Below, piece by piece: positions 45,508 to 54,311 of a stretch of DNA of 64,000 nucleotides (position 1 is the first letter of the stretch; every line of letters begins with the position of its first letter). The notes under the pieces were generated by a model. That model was given only the letters and a program-made list of their open reading frames with translations, was not told the origin of the DNA and ran no database searches. The stretch is from Cedecea davisae DSM 4568. GTDB lineage: Bacteria > Pseudomonadota > Gammaproteobacteria > Enterobacterales > Enterobacteriaceae. The stretch is taken from the NCBI RefSeq assembly GCF_000412335.2, contig NZ_KE161030.1, forward strand, positions 4,084,626-4,148,625. The letters are read 5' to 3'. The position numbers were made by a program, and so were the translations under genes.

Positions 45508-46038
45508 TTAGCCTTTCAGCTCATTCACCCGGCTTAGCCAGTAGTTCACGCCTTCATCAATCAGTGGGTCGGTAATGTCGTTGGCGCCCTGCACCAGCGC
45601 AGGTTGCTGCCAGATCATGCCGGTTTTATTCGCCATGGCATGGAACGGCAGCAGCAGAGCTTCCACTGCATACTGATTATAACCTTCCGGGGTGTAGGCC
45701 TGAGCGGAGCCGCCGGTAGAGGTGGCAACCAGCAGTTTTTTACCGTGCAACGCCTTGCCATCGCTGCCGTAGGCAAACCCGTAGCTCAATACATGATCCT
45801 GCCATTCTTTCAGGATAGCCGGCGAGCTGTACCACCAGAACGGAAACAGCATCACGATAGCATCATGCTCACACAGCAATTTTTGCTCGCGCTCAACATC
45901 AATATTGAAATCCGGGTATGCCCGCATCAGCTCATGTACGGTGACATCTGCCAAACCGCTGAGCGCTTCGACCGCCGCATGGTTAATACGAGATTTTTCA
46001 GGGTAGCGGTGCGCCGCCAGAACCAGAACCTTTTTCAT
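45508..46038 (-). CDS. NAD(P)H-dependent flavodoxin-fold oxidoreductase
   Basis: A 176-residue protein of the KefF/MdaB/YwrO type (flavodoxin_2 fold): MKKVLVLAAHRYPEKSRIN binds FMN/FAD phosphate, and the FPFWWYSSPAILKEWQDHV block and TTGG-like TSTGGSAQAY block are hallmark stretches. Such enzymes reduce quinones or nitro compounds. There is no potassium channel gene next to it, so a Kef-ancillary role is unlikely. It diverges from a LysR gene over a 102-base gap with a symmetric motif, so it is the probable target of that regulator. Confidence 0.88.
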   Translation of the reverse strand: MKKVLVLAAHRYPEKSRINHAAVEALSGLADVTVHELMRAYPDFNIDVEREQKLLCEHDAIVMLFPFWWYSSPAILKEWQDHVLSYGFAYGSDGKALHGKKLLVATSTGGSAQAYTPEGYNQYAVEALLLPFHAMANKTGMIWQQPALVQGANDITDPLIDEGVNYWLSRVNELKG

Positions 46039-46066
46039 TTTCCTGCCCTTTATGCTTTGTGATGTC

Positions 46067-46084
46067 GCTATCTTTTCAGATAGC
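46067..46084. promoter_or_regulatory. LysR-type operator candidate
   Basis: GCTATCT-TTTC-AGATAGC, a perfect 7-bp inverted repeat containing an ATC-N6-GAT core and T-N11-A spacing, centred between the divergent reductase and LysR genes. Confidence 0.6.
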
Positions 46085-46140
46085 AGGACTTACCTGTAGT
46101 CTGTATCAGGGCATATCTGTTTCAACTAAAGGTTATAAAC

Positions 46141-47022
46141 ATGGCGCTTCCACCGGATGTTCATCGGCTCATTCCCGCGTTTCTGGCCGCGGCGGACTGC
46201 CAAAGCTTTTCTGCGGCGGCGCGCCAGCTGGGCATTACGCCGGCGGCGGTGAGTAAAAACGTGCGCCAGCTTGAGCAACGCCTGGGCATCGTGCTTTTTG
46301 GGCGCAATACGCACTTTGTGGTGCTAACCGAAGAAGGCATGGCGCTGCGGGAGCAGGTTGCCCCGCTATGGCAGGCGTTGAATCAGGCGCTGGTTAACCC
46401 GAAGTCGGAACCTGCGGGCCTGCTGAGAATTAGCGTTATCCCCGGCTTTGGCCGCCATCGCCTCATGCCCCTGATGAGCGAATTCCAGCGGCGCTATCCG
46501 CAGATACGCATCGAACTCTCCATGGAAGCCCGCAGCGTTAATCTGATTGGCGAGCGGATAGATATTGCCATTGGGCACCGAACCGTGCGCGATAGCCGCG
46601 TAGTGGCACGCGAACTTTATGAAAGCAAAACGATAGTGGCGGCAACGCCCTCCTACCTTGAACGCTACGGCACACCACAAAAGCCGGAAGAACTGTTGCA
46701 TCACCGCTGCCTTGTGCACCGTAACCCCGGCACGGGCCGCCTGCAGCACTGGCTGGATGATGACTCGCTGATAGACGAAGCCTCTTCGTGGTTTATCACC
46801 ACGTCACCGGATTCGCTGGTCGACGCGGCACTTTCAGGAATGGGCATTATTTGCCTGGCAGACTGGTATCTGGATAAGCTCGTGGAGGAAGGCAGGCTTA
46901 AGGCAATTCTGAAAGAGTATACGCCCGCGCCGCAGCAGCTTTGGATGAAGTATGCCGGCGGAAAACTCCCTCCCAGAACGGCCGTATTCGTTGAATATTT
47001 AAACGAAAAATTCCGCCGTTAA
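46141..47022 (+). CDS. LysR-family transcriptional regulator
   Basis: A 293-residue LysR-type regulator: N-terminal helix-turn-helix (FSAAARQLGITPAAVSKNVRQLEQRLG, about 20-46 region) and a substrate-binding-like effector domain from about 90. The subgroup (HVxxx-like SMEARSVNLIGERIDIAIGHR and GMGIICLADWY) is that of LysR proteins paired with oxidoreductases. It is divergent from the flavodoxin-fold reductase gene, the usual layout for self- and target regulation. Effector unknown. Confidence 0.92.
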   Translation: MALPPDVHRLIPAFLAAADCQSFSAAARQLGITPAAVSKNVRQLEQRLGIVLFGRNTHFVVLTEEGMALREQVAPLWQALNQALVNPKSEPAGLLRISVIPGFGRHRLMPLMSEFQRRYPQIRIELSMEARSVNLIGERIDIAIGHRTVRDSRVVARELYESKTIVAATPSYLERYGTPQKPEELLHHRCLVHRNPGTGRLQHWLDDDSLIDEASSWFITTSPDSLVDAALSGMGIICLADWYLDKLVEEGRLKAILKEYTPAPQQLWMKYAGGKLPPRTAVFVEYLNEKFRR

Positions 47023-47102
47023 TTTACTTTTTTTTGCGAACGCCCACCGTTTCTACCGCCTCCGATTTACCTTGTTCTGCATCAATAAAATGGTAAACAT
47101 GT

Positions 47103-47128
47103 TTGATGCAAATCACTATATATAGAAC
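47103..47128. promoter_or_regulatory. overlapping FNR site and NrdR box upstream of nrdD
   Basis: TTGAT-GCAA-ATCAC (47103-47116) matches the FNR consensus at 9 of 10 positions. TCACTATATATAGAAC (47113-47128) resembles the NrdR box and overlaps its right end. A second, weaker NrdR-like stretch GACTAATATAGCT is at about 47165-47177. FNR activates and NrdR represses nrdDG in relatives; the overlap suggests direct competition. The 296-base gap between the LysR gene and nrdD holds no gene. Confidence 0.65.
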
Positions 47129-47318
47129 TTAAAATGCATCCCGGCCCTACATGTTGTATCTATCGACTAATATAGCTACAGCACCTCAGGGATAAATCTG
47201 GGGATTATCTGTGGATAAACAGGGCCGCACTTCGGGAAGTCTATGGCAGGACAAATAGCTACGCGCTCCCGGAGCCTCCCATCCTTTGTGGATAACCTTT
47301 TATAAAAATGGAGAGACA

Positions 47319-49454
47319 ATGACACCGCATGTGATGAAAAGAGACGGGTGCAAAGTACCTTTCACTTCAGAGCGCATCAGAGAAGCTATTCTGCGTGCAG
47401 CTAAAGCAGCGGGAGTCGATGACGCGGACTATTGCGCCACCGTCGCAGATGTCGTCAGCGCCCAAATGGCGGGCCGCAGCCAGGTAGACATCGGAGAAAT
47501 TCAGACAGCGGTAGAAAACCAGCTGATGGCCGGTAACTACAAGCAGCTGGCGCGCGCCTATATCGAATATCGCCACGATCGCGATATCGAACGCGAAAAA
47601 CGTGGCCGCCTGAATCAGGAAATTCGCGGTCTGGTTGAGCAAACAAACTCCGCCCTGCTTAACGAGAACGCCAACAAAGACAGCAAAGTTATCCCAACCC
47701 AGCGCGATCTGCTGGCCGGGATCGTGGCCAAGCATTATGCCAAACAGCACCTGCTGCCGCGCGATGTTGTCCTGGCGCACGAGCGCGGGGATATTCATTA
47801 TCACGATCTCGATTACTCCCCGTTCTTCCCGATGTTCAACTGCATGTTGATCGATCTGAAAGGCATGCTGACCCACGGCTTTAAAATGGGTAATGCGGAA
47901 ATCGAGCCGCCGAAGTCTATCTCCACCGCAACGGCGGTAACCGCCCAGATTATCGCCCAGGTAGCCAGCCACATTTACGGCGGCACCACGATTAACCGCA
48001 TCGATGAAGTGCTGGCCCCGTTTGTGACCGAAAGCTTTAATAAGCACCGTAAAGTGGCCGAAGAGTGGCAGATCCCGGACGCGGAAGGTTACGCCCACTC
48101 CCGCACCGAGAAAGAGTGCTATGACGCCTTCCAGTCACTCGAGTATGAAGTGAATACGCTGCATACCGCCAACGGCCAGACGCCGTTTGTGACCTTTGGT
48201 TTTGGGCTTGGCACCAGCTGGGAGTCACGCCTGATCCAGACTTCTATCCTGCGTAACCGCATCGCGGGTCTCGGCAAAAACCGCAAGACGGCGGTGTTCC
48301 CGAAACTGGTGTTTGCTATTCGCGACGGCCTGAATCACAAGTTCGGCGATGCCAACTACGACATCAAACAGCTGGCGCTCGAGTGCGCATCCAAACGCAT
48401 GTACCCGGATATTCTTAACTACGATCAGGTCGTTAAAGTGACCGGCTCGTTTAAAACGCCAATGGGCTGCCGCAGCTTCCTCGGCGTGTATGAGGAAAAC
48501 GGCGAGCAAATTCACGACGGGCGTAATAACCTCGGCGTCATCAGCCTTAACCTGCCGCGCATTGCGCTGGAAGCTAAAGGCAGCGAAGAGGCATTCTGGA
48601 AGCTGCTGGATGACCGCCTGCAGCTGGCTCGTAAAGCGCTGATGACCCGCATTGCACGCCTTGAAGGCGTTAAAGCCCGCGTAGCGCCCATTCTGTATAT
48701 GGAAGGGGCCTGCGGCGTGCGTCTGAAAGCCGACGACGATGTTTCCGAGATCTTCAAAAACGGCCGCGCTTCTATCTCTCTGGGCTATATCGGCATTCAC
48801 GAAACGGTTAACGCGCTTTTTGGTAACCAGCACGTTTACGACAGCGAAGCGCTGCGCGAGAAAGCCGTTGCCATCGTCACGCGCCTGCGTGAAGCCACCG
48901 ACAGCTGGAAAGAAGAAACGGGCTACGGCTTCAGCCTCTACAGCACCCCGAGCGAAAACCTGTGCGACCGTTTCTGCCGCCTTGATACCGCCGAGTTTGG
49001 CGTGGTGCCGGGCGTGACCGACAAAGGCTACTACACCAACAGCTTCCATCTCGACGTTGAGAAGAAAGTTAACCCGTACGATAAAATCGACTTTGAGGCA
49101 CCGTACCCGCCTTTAGCCAACGGCGGCTTCATTTGCTACGGCGAGTATCCGAATATCCAGCACAACCTGCGGGCGCTGGAGGACGTATGGGATTACAGCT
49201 ATAAGCACGTTCCTTATTACGGCACCAATACGCCAATCGACGAGTGCTACGAATGCGGCTTTACCGGCGAGTTCGAATGTACCAGCAAAGGCTTTACCTG
49301 CCCTAAATGCGGCAACCACGACGCGGCGCGCGTTTCGGTCACCCGTCGCGTTTGCGGCTACCTTGGCAGCCCGGACGCCAGGCCGTTTAACGCCGGTAAG
49401 CAGGAAGAAGTGAAGCGGCGCGTGAAACACCTGGGCAACGGGCAGATTGGTTAA
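47319..49454 (+). CDS. nrdD: anaerobic ribonucleoside-triphosphate reductase NrdD
   Basis: A 711-residue class III ribonucleotide reductase making dNTPs without oxygen. An ATP-cone domain is at the start (about 1-95), the catalytic barrel follows, the zinc site is CYEC plus CPKC (about 643-646 and 661-664), and the glycyl radical Gly is in RRVCGYLG (about 680). The ATG at 47319 has GGAGAGA upstream; the longer frame begins with unsupported codons. The radical is installed by NrdG, whose gene follows after a palindromic repeat. Confidence 0.97.
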   Translation: MTPHVMKRDGCKVPFTSERIREAILRAAKAAGVDDADYCATVADVVSAQMAGRSQVDIGEIQTAVENQLMAGNYKQLARAYIEYRHDRDIEREKRGRLNQEIRGLVEQTNSALLNENANKDSKVIPTQRDLLAGIVAKHYAKQHLLPRDVVLAHERGDIHYHDLDYSPFFPMFNCMLIDLKGMLTHGFKMGNAEIEPPKSISTATAVTAQIIAQVASHIYGGTTINRIDEVLAPFVTESFNKHRKVAEEWQIPDAEGYAHSRTEKECYDAFQSLEYEVNTLHTANGQTPFVTFGFGLGTSWESRLIQTSILRNRIAGLGKNRKTAVFPKLVFAIRDGLNHKFGDANYDIKQLALECASKRMYPDILNYDQVVKVTGSFKTPMGCRSFLGVYEENGEQIHDGRNNLGVISLNLPRIALEAKGSEEAFWKLLDDRLQLARKALMTRIARLEGVKARVAPILYMEGACGVRLKADDDVSEIFKNGRASISLGYIGIHETVNALFGNQHVYDSEALREKAVAIVTRLREATDSWKEETGYGFSLYSTPSENLCDRFCRLDTAEFGVVPGVTDKGYYTNSFHLDVEKKVNPYDKIDFEAPYPPLANGGFICYGEYPNIQHNLRALEDVWDYSYKHVPYYGTNTPIDECYECGFTGEFECTSKGFTCPKCGNHDAARVSVTRRVCGYLGSPDARPFNAGKQEEVKRRVKHLGNGQIG

Positions 49455-49466
49455 ATAGAACAATTC

Positions 49467-49501
49467 CCCTCACCCTGGCCCTCTCCCTTCAAGGGAGAGG
49501 G
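49467..49501 (+). repeat. dispersed palindromic repeat, copy 10
   Basis: CCCTCACCCTGG arm plus CCCTCTCCC-TTCAA-GGGAGAGGG, filling half of the 73-base nrdD-nrdG gap. Confidence 0.85.
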
Positions 49502-49527
49502 AACCGTTCGAGTATCAGGCCAATTCA

Positions 49528-49992
49528 ATGAATTATCACCAGTATTATCCCGTCGACATCGTCAATGGACCCGGCACCCGCTGCACGCTGTTTGTTTCAG
49601 GCTGCGTGCACGAGTGCCCCGGCTGTTATAACAAGAGCACCTGGCGGCTGAATTCCGGTATGCCGTTCACCGCAGAGATGGCCGGCCGCATCATCGCCGA
49701 CCTTAACGATACCCGCGTTAAGCGCCAGGGGCTGTCGCTTTCCGGCGGCGATCCGCTGCATCCGCAGAACGTACCGGAAATTCTCAGGCTGGTGCAGCGC
49801 GTGCGGGCCGAGTGCCCCGGGAAGGATATCTGGGTGTGGACAGGCTATAAAATCGATGAGCTGACGGCGGCTCAGCGCGAACTTGTTGATTTGATAAACG
49901 TGCTGGTAGACGGCAAGTTTGTACAGGATTTAAAAGATCCGGCGCTTATCTGGCGCGGCAGCAGTAACCAGGTCGTTCATCATTTACGTTAA
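49528..49992 (+). CDS. nrdG: anaerobic RNR activating enzyme NrdG
   Basis: A 154-residue radical SAM protein that uses a 4Fe-4S cluster and SAM to form the glycyl radical on NrdD. The cluster motif is CVHECPGC (Cys at about 26, 30 and 33), and the SAM-binding SGGDPL is at about 72-77. The ribosome-binding site is weak. In E. coli the next genes toward ahr differ; here the neighbour is yraR of the 71-min block. Confidence 0.96.
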   Translation: MNYHQYYPVDIVNGPGTRCTLFVSGCVHECPGCYNKSTWRLNSGMPFTAEMAGRIIADLNDTRVKRQGLSLSGGDPLHPQNVPEILRLVQRVRAECPGKDIWVWTGYKIDELTAAQRELVDLINVLVDGKFVQDLKDPALIWRGSSNQVVHHLR

Positions 49993-50013
49993 AAAGCCCC
50001 TCGGGGCTTTTTT
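49991..50013. terminator. bidirectional terminator between nrdG and yraR
   Basis: AAAAAGCCCC-TC-GGGGCTTTTTT, symmetric, between two convergent genes. Bases of the T-run overlap the end of yraR. Confidence 0.85.
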
Positions 50014-50656
50014 ATTTCGCGCCAGCCCGCTCCCGCAGCTGCTTAGAATCAAGAATGGCAACGCCTTCATGGGAAGGATTAAGCGCTTCCTCCAGCATCG
50101 CTCGTGCGACGTCGCTCGCCTCAATCGCTTTTAACTTACCCGGCAGCAGCTTAAACAGCGGAGCCATTAACGATTCATTAAGGCGCTGAGATTCACGATG
50201 CCCCAGCAGCATTGAAGGACGGGCAATCGTCAACCTTGCCCAGTTCTGAGCTATCAGCGCGTCTTCCATCTCGCCTTTTACCCGATTGTAGAAAAACGGC
50301 GAGCGGCTATTCGCCCCCAGCGCGCTGACCACCAGCATATGCCTGGCCCCGAGCCGCAGCCCGGCTATAGCCGTGTCGACCACCAGCGTATAGTCCACGA
50401 GCACAAAGACCTCTTTGCTTCCTGCTTCGCGGATAGTGGTGCCGAGGCAGCAAAATACCGTGTCGACAGGCCCGGTGACCTGTAAAAGCGCGTCTGAAAG
50501 CTGAGGATCGTGCGGGTTAACAACCTTATCCATCGTGACCGCAAGCGGCCGCCGGGTAGGTGCGGCAACAGAAGTGATACGCGGGTCGTCATTAAGCAGG
50601 CGAAGTAAATGACCGCCGATAAGCCCGGTTGCGCCGGTTATTAAGATTCGACTCAT
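50012..50656 (-). CDS. yraR: NAD(P)-binding oxidoreductase YraR
   Basis: A 214-residue atypical short-chain dehydrogenase (NAD(P)-binding Rossmann fold, [14 protein letters not shown]-like motif at about 6-16). YraR has no firmly known reaction. The ATG at 50656 has a run of seven G upstream and gives the normal protein start ([11 protein letters not shown]). It diverges from yhbO over 84 bases, as in E. coli. It marks the first gene of the second syntenic block. Confidence 0.9.
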   Translation of the reverse strand: MSRILITGATGLIGGHLLRLLNDDPRITSVAAPTRRPLAVTMDKVVNPHDPQLSDALLQVTGPVDTVFCCLGTTIREAGSKEVFVLVDYTLVVDTAIAGLRLGARHMLVVSALGANSRSPFFYNRVKGEMEDALIAQNWARLTIARPSMLLGHRESQRLNESLMAPLFKLLPGKLKAIEASDVARAMLEEALNPSHEGVAILDSKQLRERAGAK

Positions 50657-50740
50657 AATGCCCCCCCGTTCGCGTTGAGCGCTTGCAATGTCAGCATGGT
50701 AGTCCAGGCTTAGTAGTGTGACAAACACAACGGAGGAAAG

Positions 50741-51259
50741 ATGAGCAAGAAAATTGCAGTTCTGATTACCGACGAGTTTGAGGATTCTGAATTCACCTCA
50801 CCGGCTGAGGAATTCAGGCAAGCTGGACATCAGGTTATTACTATTGAGAAGCGAGCCGGAAAAACGGTTACCGGCAAGAAAGGTGAAGCCAGGGTGAAAA
50901 TAGACAAAGGCATTGATGAAGTTCGCCCTGCCGACTTCGATGCCCTTCTTCTACCCGGAGGACACTCCCCGGACGCCCTGCGCGGCGATGACCGATTTGT
51001 TACCTTCACCCGTGACTTTGTTCATTCCGGAAAACCAGTCTTTGCCATCTGCCATGGCCCACAATTGCTGATTAGCGCGGATGTGATACGCGGCAGAAAG
51101 CTTACTGCTGTAAAACCCATCGTCATCGACGTGAAAAATGCCGGGGCTGATTTTTACGACCAGGAAGTGGTCATCGACGGGCATCAGCTGGTCACCAGCA
51201 GAACGCCAGACGATCTTCCGGCCTTTAACCGCGAAGCCCTGATCCTGCTGGGTCGCTAG
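50741..51259 (+). CDS. yhbO: DJ-1/PfpI-family stress protein YhbO
   Basis: A 172-residue DJ-1 superfamily protein; E. coli YhbO protects against several stresses and is reported as a glyoxal/glycated-protein repair enzyme. The nucleophile elbow Cys is in FAICHGPQ (about 104), with the Glu near residue 15. GGAGGAAAG lies before the ATG. Its stop overlaps the stop of the convergent yhbP gene by 4 bases. Confidence 0.94.
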   Translation: MSKKIAVLITDEFEDSEFTSPAEEFRQAGHQVITIEKRAGKTVTGKKGEARVKIDKGIDEVRPADFDALLLPGGHSPDALRGDDRFVTFTRDFVHSGKPVFAICHGPQLLISADVIRGRKLTAVKPIVIDVKNAGADFYDQEVVIDGHQLVTSRTPDDLPAFNREALILLGR

Positions 51260-51684
51260 GCTTCGCGAAGCCAGTGTAGCTTCTTGCCAAAACCGAGCGT
51301 GTTGTCGGTCATTTTCAGCTCATCGAGGCGGATTTCCCACATCGGAGCCGACATCACGCGCGCAATCGGAAAGCGTTTAAGGTAGCGGCTGCGGTAGCTG
51401 GCAGACTCGTCTTCGCTCAACAGGCGAATTTCACCGCGAAATTGTAAGCCGCGAATTAGCGCTACGGTTTTTGGCTGGCCGTTGACCGTCCCCGCTACGG
51501 GCGACTGCTGGCCAATTAGCTCACCGTGGCGCGAGCTGGTTTCGCTGAGCAGATAGAATGCGACCCGCCCGGCGTCAAAAATATAAAAGGCGTTGGCGCA
51601 CCAGAGCGATTCCCCACCGCCCACGCAATAGGTCAGAACGTGCTGTTTTGTCAGCCAGCGGCTGATGGCATTGAGTGATTCCAT
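51256..51684 (-). CDS. yhbP: YhbP, pyridoxamine 5'-phosphate oxidase-like protein
   Basis: A 142-residue small split-barrel protein of the FMN-binding/PNPOx-like fold, function not established. Similar in order and length to E. coli YhbP (147). Features are a central barrel with [19 protein letters not shown] near the start. Convergent with yhbO and divergent from yhbQ. Confidence 0.88.
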   Translation of the reverse strand: MESLNAISRWLTKQHVLTYCVGGGESLWCANAFYIFDAGRVAFYLLSETSSRHGELIGQQSPVAGTVNGQPKTVALIRGLQFRGEIRLLSEDESASYRSRYLKRFPIARVMSAPMWEIRLDELKMTDNTLGFGKKLHWLREA

Positions 51685-51737
51685 CGTAAACCTGAACAGT
51701 GATACTCTGCGGCAAATGTTAATTATGCGCCCGCCCT

Positions 51738-52031
51738 ATGACTTCCTGGTATCTCTATTTAATTCGCTGTACCGATAACCGTCTGTATACCGGCATCACC
51801 ACCGATGTGTCGCGCCGCTTCGCCGAACATCAGGCGGGGAAAGGCGCAAAGGCGCTGCGCGGCAAAGGGGAGTTAACGCTGGTGTTCCACCAGCCAATAG
51901 GCGACCGCTCGCAGGCGCTGCGGGCCGAATATCGCATTAAACAGCTCAGTAAAACCCAGAAAGAACGGCTGGTGGACGGGAAGGTAACCCTTGAAGACAT
52001 GCTGGCAAGTCTTCAAGGGAAAACGGACTAA
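51738..52031 (+). CDS. yhbQ: GIY-YIG nuclease-domain protein YhbQ
   Basis: A 97-residue single-domain GIY-YIG protein: WYLYLIRC (4-11), LYTGIT (about 17-22), the Arg in DVSRRFAEH (about 27) and a late Glu (about 60) are the expected active-site parts. Proteins of this family cut branched or single-stranded DNA; in E. coli YhbQ has been linked to DNA damage responses. It overlaps the end of convergent yhbS by 4 bases. Confidence 0.93.
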   Translation: MTSWYLYLIRCTDNRLYTGITTDVSRRFAEHQAGKGAKALRGKGELTLVFHQPIGDRSQALRAEYRIKQLSKTQKERLVDGKVTLEDMLASLQGKTD

Positions 52032-52531
52032 AAGCGATTGAAGTGGTCTGAATACTCCACCAGGCCTTCTACCCCGTTTAACGCATCGTCGGCCAGAGGA
52101 TGGATCTGGAACGCCGTTTCCGTGCCCGGCCAGCCGCAGCGCAGGCCGAAGCGAGCAGCCGGCTGGAAGCCGAGTTTGCCGTACATTTCAGGGGAGCCAA
52201 GCGTGACGACAGCGGCATAGCCAAACTCATTGAGCGAGTCCAGCCCTTCGTAGACCAGCTGTTTAGCAATGCCCTGCCCGCGAACGGACTCGTCTACCGC
52301 CAGAGGAGCAAGCCCAACCCACTGCAACTCTTCGCCTTCCACCGCCACAGGGCTGAAAGCAACGTAGCCGATAACCTGGCCTTCGTCATCGGTTGCGACG
52401 AGCCCCAGGGTTAATAGCCCATCTTCCCGCAGCGCTCTGACCAGCCCGGCTTCACCTTCGCCTTCAAAAGAGCGACGCAGCAGCGCGTCGATGCCGGGGG
52501 CATCAATGGGGATCTCTACACGAATTAACAT
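52028..52531 (-). CDS. yhbS: GNAT acetyltransferase YhbS
   Basis: A 167-residue N-acetyltransferase. The CoA-binding stretch [15 protein letters not shown] is at about 79-93; substrate unknown to me. Its ATG lies inside the end of ubiT (7-base overlap), so the two genes are translated in series from ubiT. Confidence 0.93.
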   Translation of the reverse strand: MLIRVEIPIDAPGIDALLRRSFEGEGEAGLVRALREDGLLTLGLVATDDEGQVIGYVAFSPVAVEGEELQWVGLAPLAVDESVRGQGIAKQLVYEGLDSLNEFGYAAVVTLGSPEMYGKLGFQPAARFGLRCGWPGTETAFQIHPLADDALNGVEGLVEYSDHFNRF

Positions 52532-53049
52532 GGCTCACCTATCGAATTACTTTCAGCGGCGGCGTTATGTTTCAAACCCGCCTCAACAAAATCAGCCAGC
52601 TGAAGCAGCACGATGCGCAGCGGTTTAGGCATCGCATCCAGCTCAATGGCATCCATTAGATTCTTCACATATAACCCGAGTTCCGTATCGCCTTCAATAA
52701 GCAAACGACGCTGGAAGAACAAGGTATCCGGGTCTTGCTTACGCGCGGCTATCAGCAGCAGGTCATTAGCCTCGGCGCTAAAGCTTACGTCCGCTGGCGC
52801 ATCGTCGCACACCAGCAGCTTATTGTCCTCAACGGAAGTAAACCACTTCAGCCCGAGATCGCGAACCTCAATACTTAGCCAGCGCCCTTCAAGAAAGTCC
52901 AGTTCGCCATCCTGGAGTGCCTGACGGAACTGCCAGCCGAGTACCTGCTCCAGTACCTGACGTTTGACGGCAAAGGGGGTCATCCTGACCGGTACCCGCA
53001 GCAGAGAAGGACCAACCTGAACCAGGTGAGAACGCAGTTTATCTAACAC
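52525..53049 (-). CDS. ubiT: ubiquinone biosynthesis accessory factor UbiT (YhbT)
   Basis: A 174-residue SCP2-domain lipid-binding protein needed for O2-independent ubiquinone synthesis with UbiU and UbiV. The start is a GTG at 53049: AAGGAG lies 7 bases upstream, and the protein then begins (M)LDKLRSHLVQVGPSLL like E. coli UbiT. In-frame ATG codons further upstream have no such site. It diverges from ubiU over about 260 bases. Confidence 0.93.
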   Translation of the reverse strand: MLDKLRSHLVQVGPSLLRVPVRMTPFAVKRQVLEQVLGWQFRQALQDGELDFLEGRWLSIEVRDLGLKWFTSVEDNKLLVCDDAPADVSFSAEANDLLLIAARKQDPDTLFFQRRLLIEGDTELGLYVKNLMDAIELDAMPKPLRIVLLQLADFVEAGLKHNAAAESNSIGEPC

Positions 53050-53307
53050 GGGCTTGACTCCTTTTAAAAATTTGCCGCTATTTTGCCATAACGACAATTC
53101 CCTATAGCGCGTCAAATCAACAATTCCGCAGGTTGCATAAGAGGCGAATTGGGGGCGCTCACTCTAAGCAATACGCCTTTCTCTGCCCCAAATCAAAAAT
53201 TGTCGCCGACAGGTTAACTAAAATCCCGGTTCGTTAACAATTTTGCTGCCATCCCCGCGCAGCGAGGGCCAGCATACGCTGCGGCCCCCTAAGATTCAGG
53301 ATAAATT

Positions 53308-54303
53308 ATGGAGTTGCTTTGCCCAGCCGGAAACCTCCCGGCGCTGAAAGCGGCCATTGATAACGGCGCGGATGCGGTCTACATCGGCCTGAAAGATGAC
53401 ACAAATGCACGCCACTTTGCCGGACTTAACTTCACCGAGAAAAAGCTCCAGGAAGCCGTAAGCTATGTGCACCAGCGCCGCCGCAAGCTGCATATTGCTA
53501 TCAATACTTTTGCACACCCGGACGGTTATGTGCGCTGGCAGCGTGCGGTCGATATGGCCGCCCAGCTTGGTGCCGATGCATTAATTCTTGCCGACCTGGC
53601 GATGCTGGAATATGCCGCTGAACGTTATCCGCATATTGAGCGCCATGTGTCGGTGCAGGCTTCGGCAACCAATGAAGAAGCGATCCGTTTTTATCATCGC
53701 AATTTTGATGTCGCCCGCGTGGTGCTCCCGCGCGTGCTTTCCATCCACCAGGTAAAACAGCTCGCCCGCGTAACCCCGGTTCCGCTTGAAGTGTTTGCCT
53801 TTGGCAGCCTGTGCATTATGGCCGAAGGCCGCTGCTATCTCTCCTCTTATCTGACGGGCGAGTCGCCTAACACCGTGGGCGCCTGCTCCCCCGCCCGGTT
53901 CGTGCGCTGGCAGCAAACGCCACAGGGCCTTGAGTCGCGCCTTAACGACGTATTAATTGACCGCTATGAGGAAGGCGAAAACGCCGGTTACCCGACGCTG
54001 TGTAAAGGGCGCTATCTGGTTGATGACCAGCGCTACCACGCGCTTGAAGAACCCACCAGCCTGAACACGCTAGAACTGCTGCCGGAGCTGCTGGCCGCGA
54101 ATATCGCCTCGGTGAAAATTGAAGGTCGCCAGCGCAGCCCGGCCTATGTTACCCAGGTAGCGAAGGTCTGGCGGCAGGCTATCGACCGCTGTATGGCAGA
54201 CTCGCAAAACTATCGGGCGCAGCCCGCCTGGATGGAAGCACTCGGTTCGATGGCCGAAGGAACACAAACGACTCTCGGTGCCTATCACCGTAAATGGCAG
54301 TAG
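53308..54303 (+). CDS. ubiU: O2-independent ubiquinone hydroxylation protein UbiU
   Basis: A 331-residue peptidase U32-family protein carrying a 4Fe-4S cluster; with UbiV it hydroxylates the ubiquinone ring without oxygen, probably using prephenate as oxygen donor. Cys residues at about 169, 176, 193 and 232 (GSLCIMAEGRC, GACSPAR, TLCKGRY) are the cluster ligands. The gene end overlaps the beginning region of ubiV closely, giving a ubiUV operon. Confidence 0.95.
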   Translation: MELLCPAGNLPALKAAIDNGADAVYIGLKDDTNARHFAGLNFTEKKLQEAVSYVHQRRRKLHIAINTFAHPDGYVRWQRAVDMAAQLGADALILADLAMLEYAAERYPHIERHVSVQASATNEEAIRFYHRNFDVARVVLPRVLSIHQVKQLARVTPVPLEVFAFGSLCIMAEGRCYLSSYLTGESPNTVGACSPARFVRWQQTPQGLESRLNDVLIDRYEEGENAGYPTLCKGRYLVDDQRYHALEEPTSLNTLELLPELLAANIASVKIEGRQRSPAYVTQVAKVWRQAIDRCMADSQNYRAQPAWMEALGSMAEGTQTTLGAYHRKWQ

Positions 54304-54311
54304 GAAACAGC

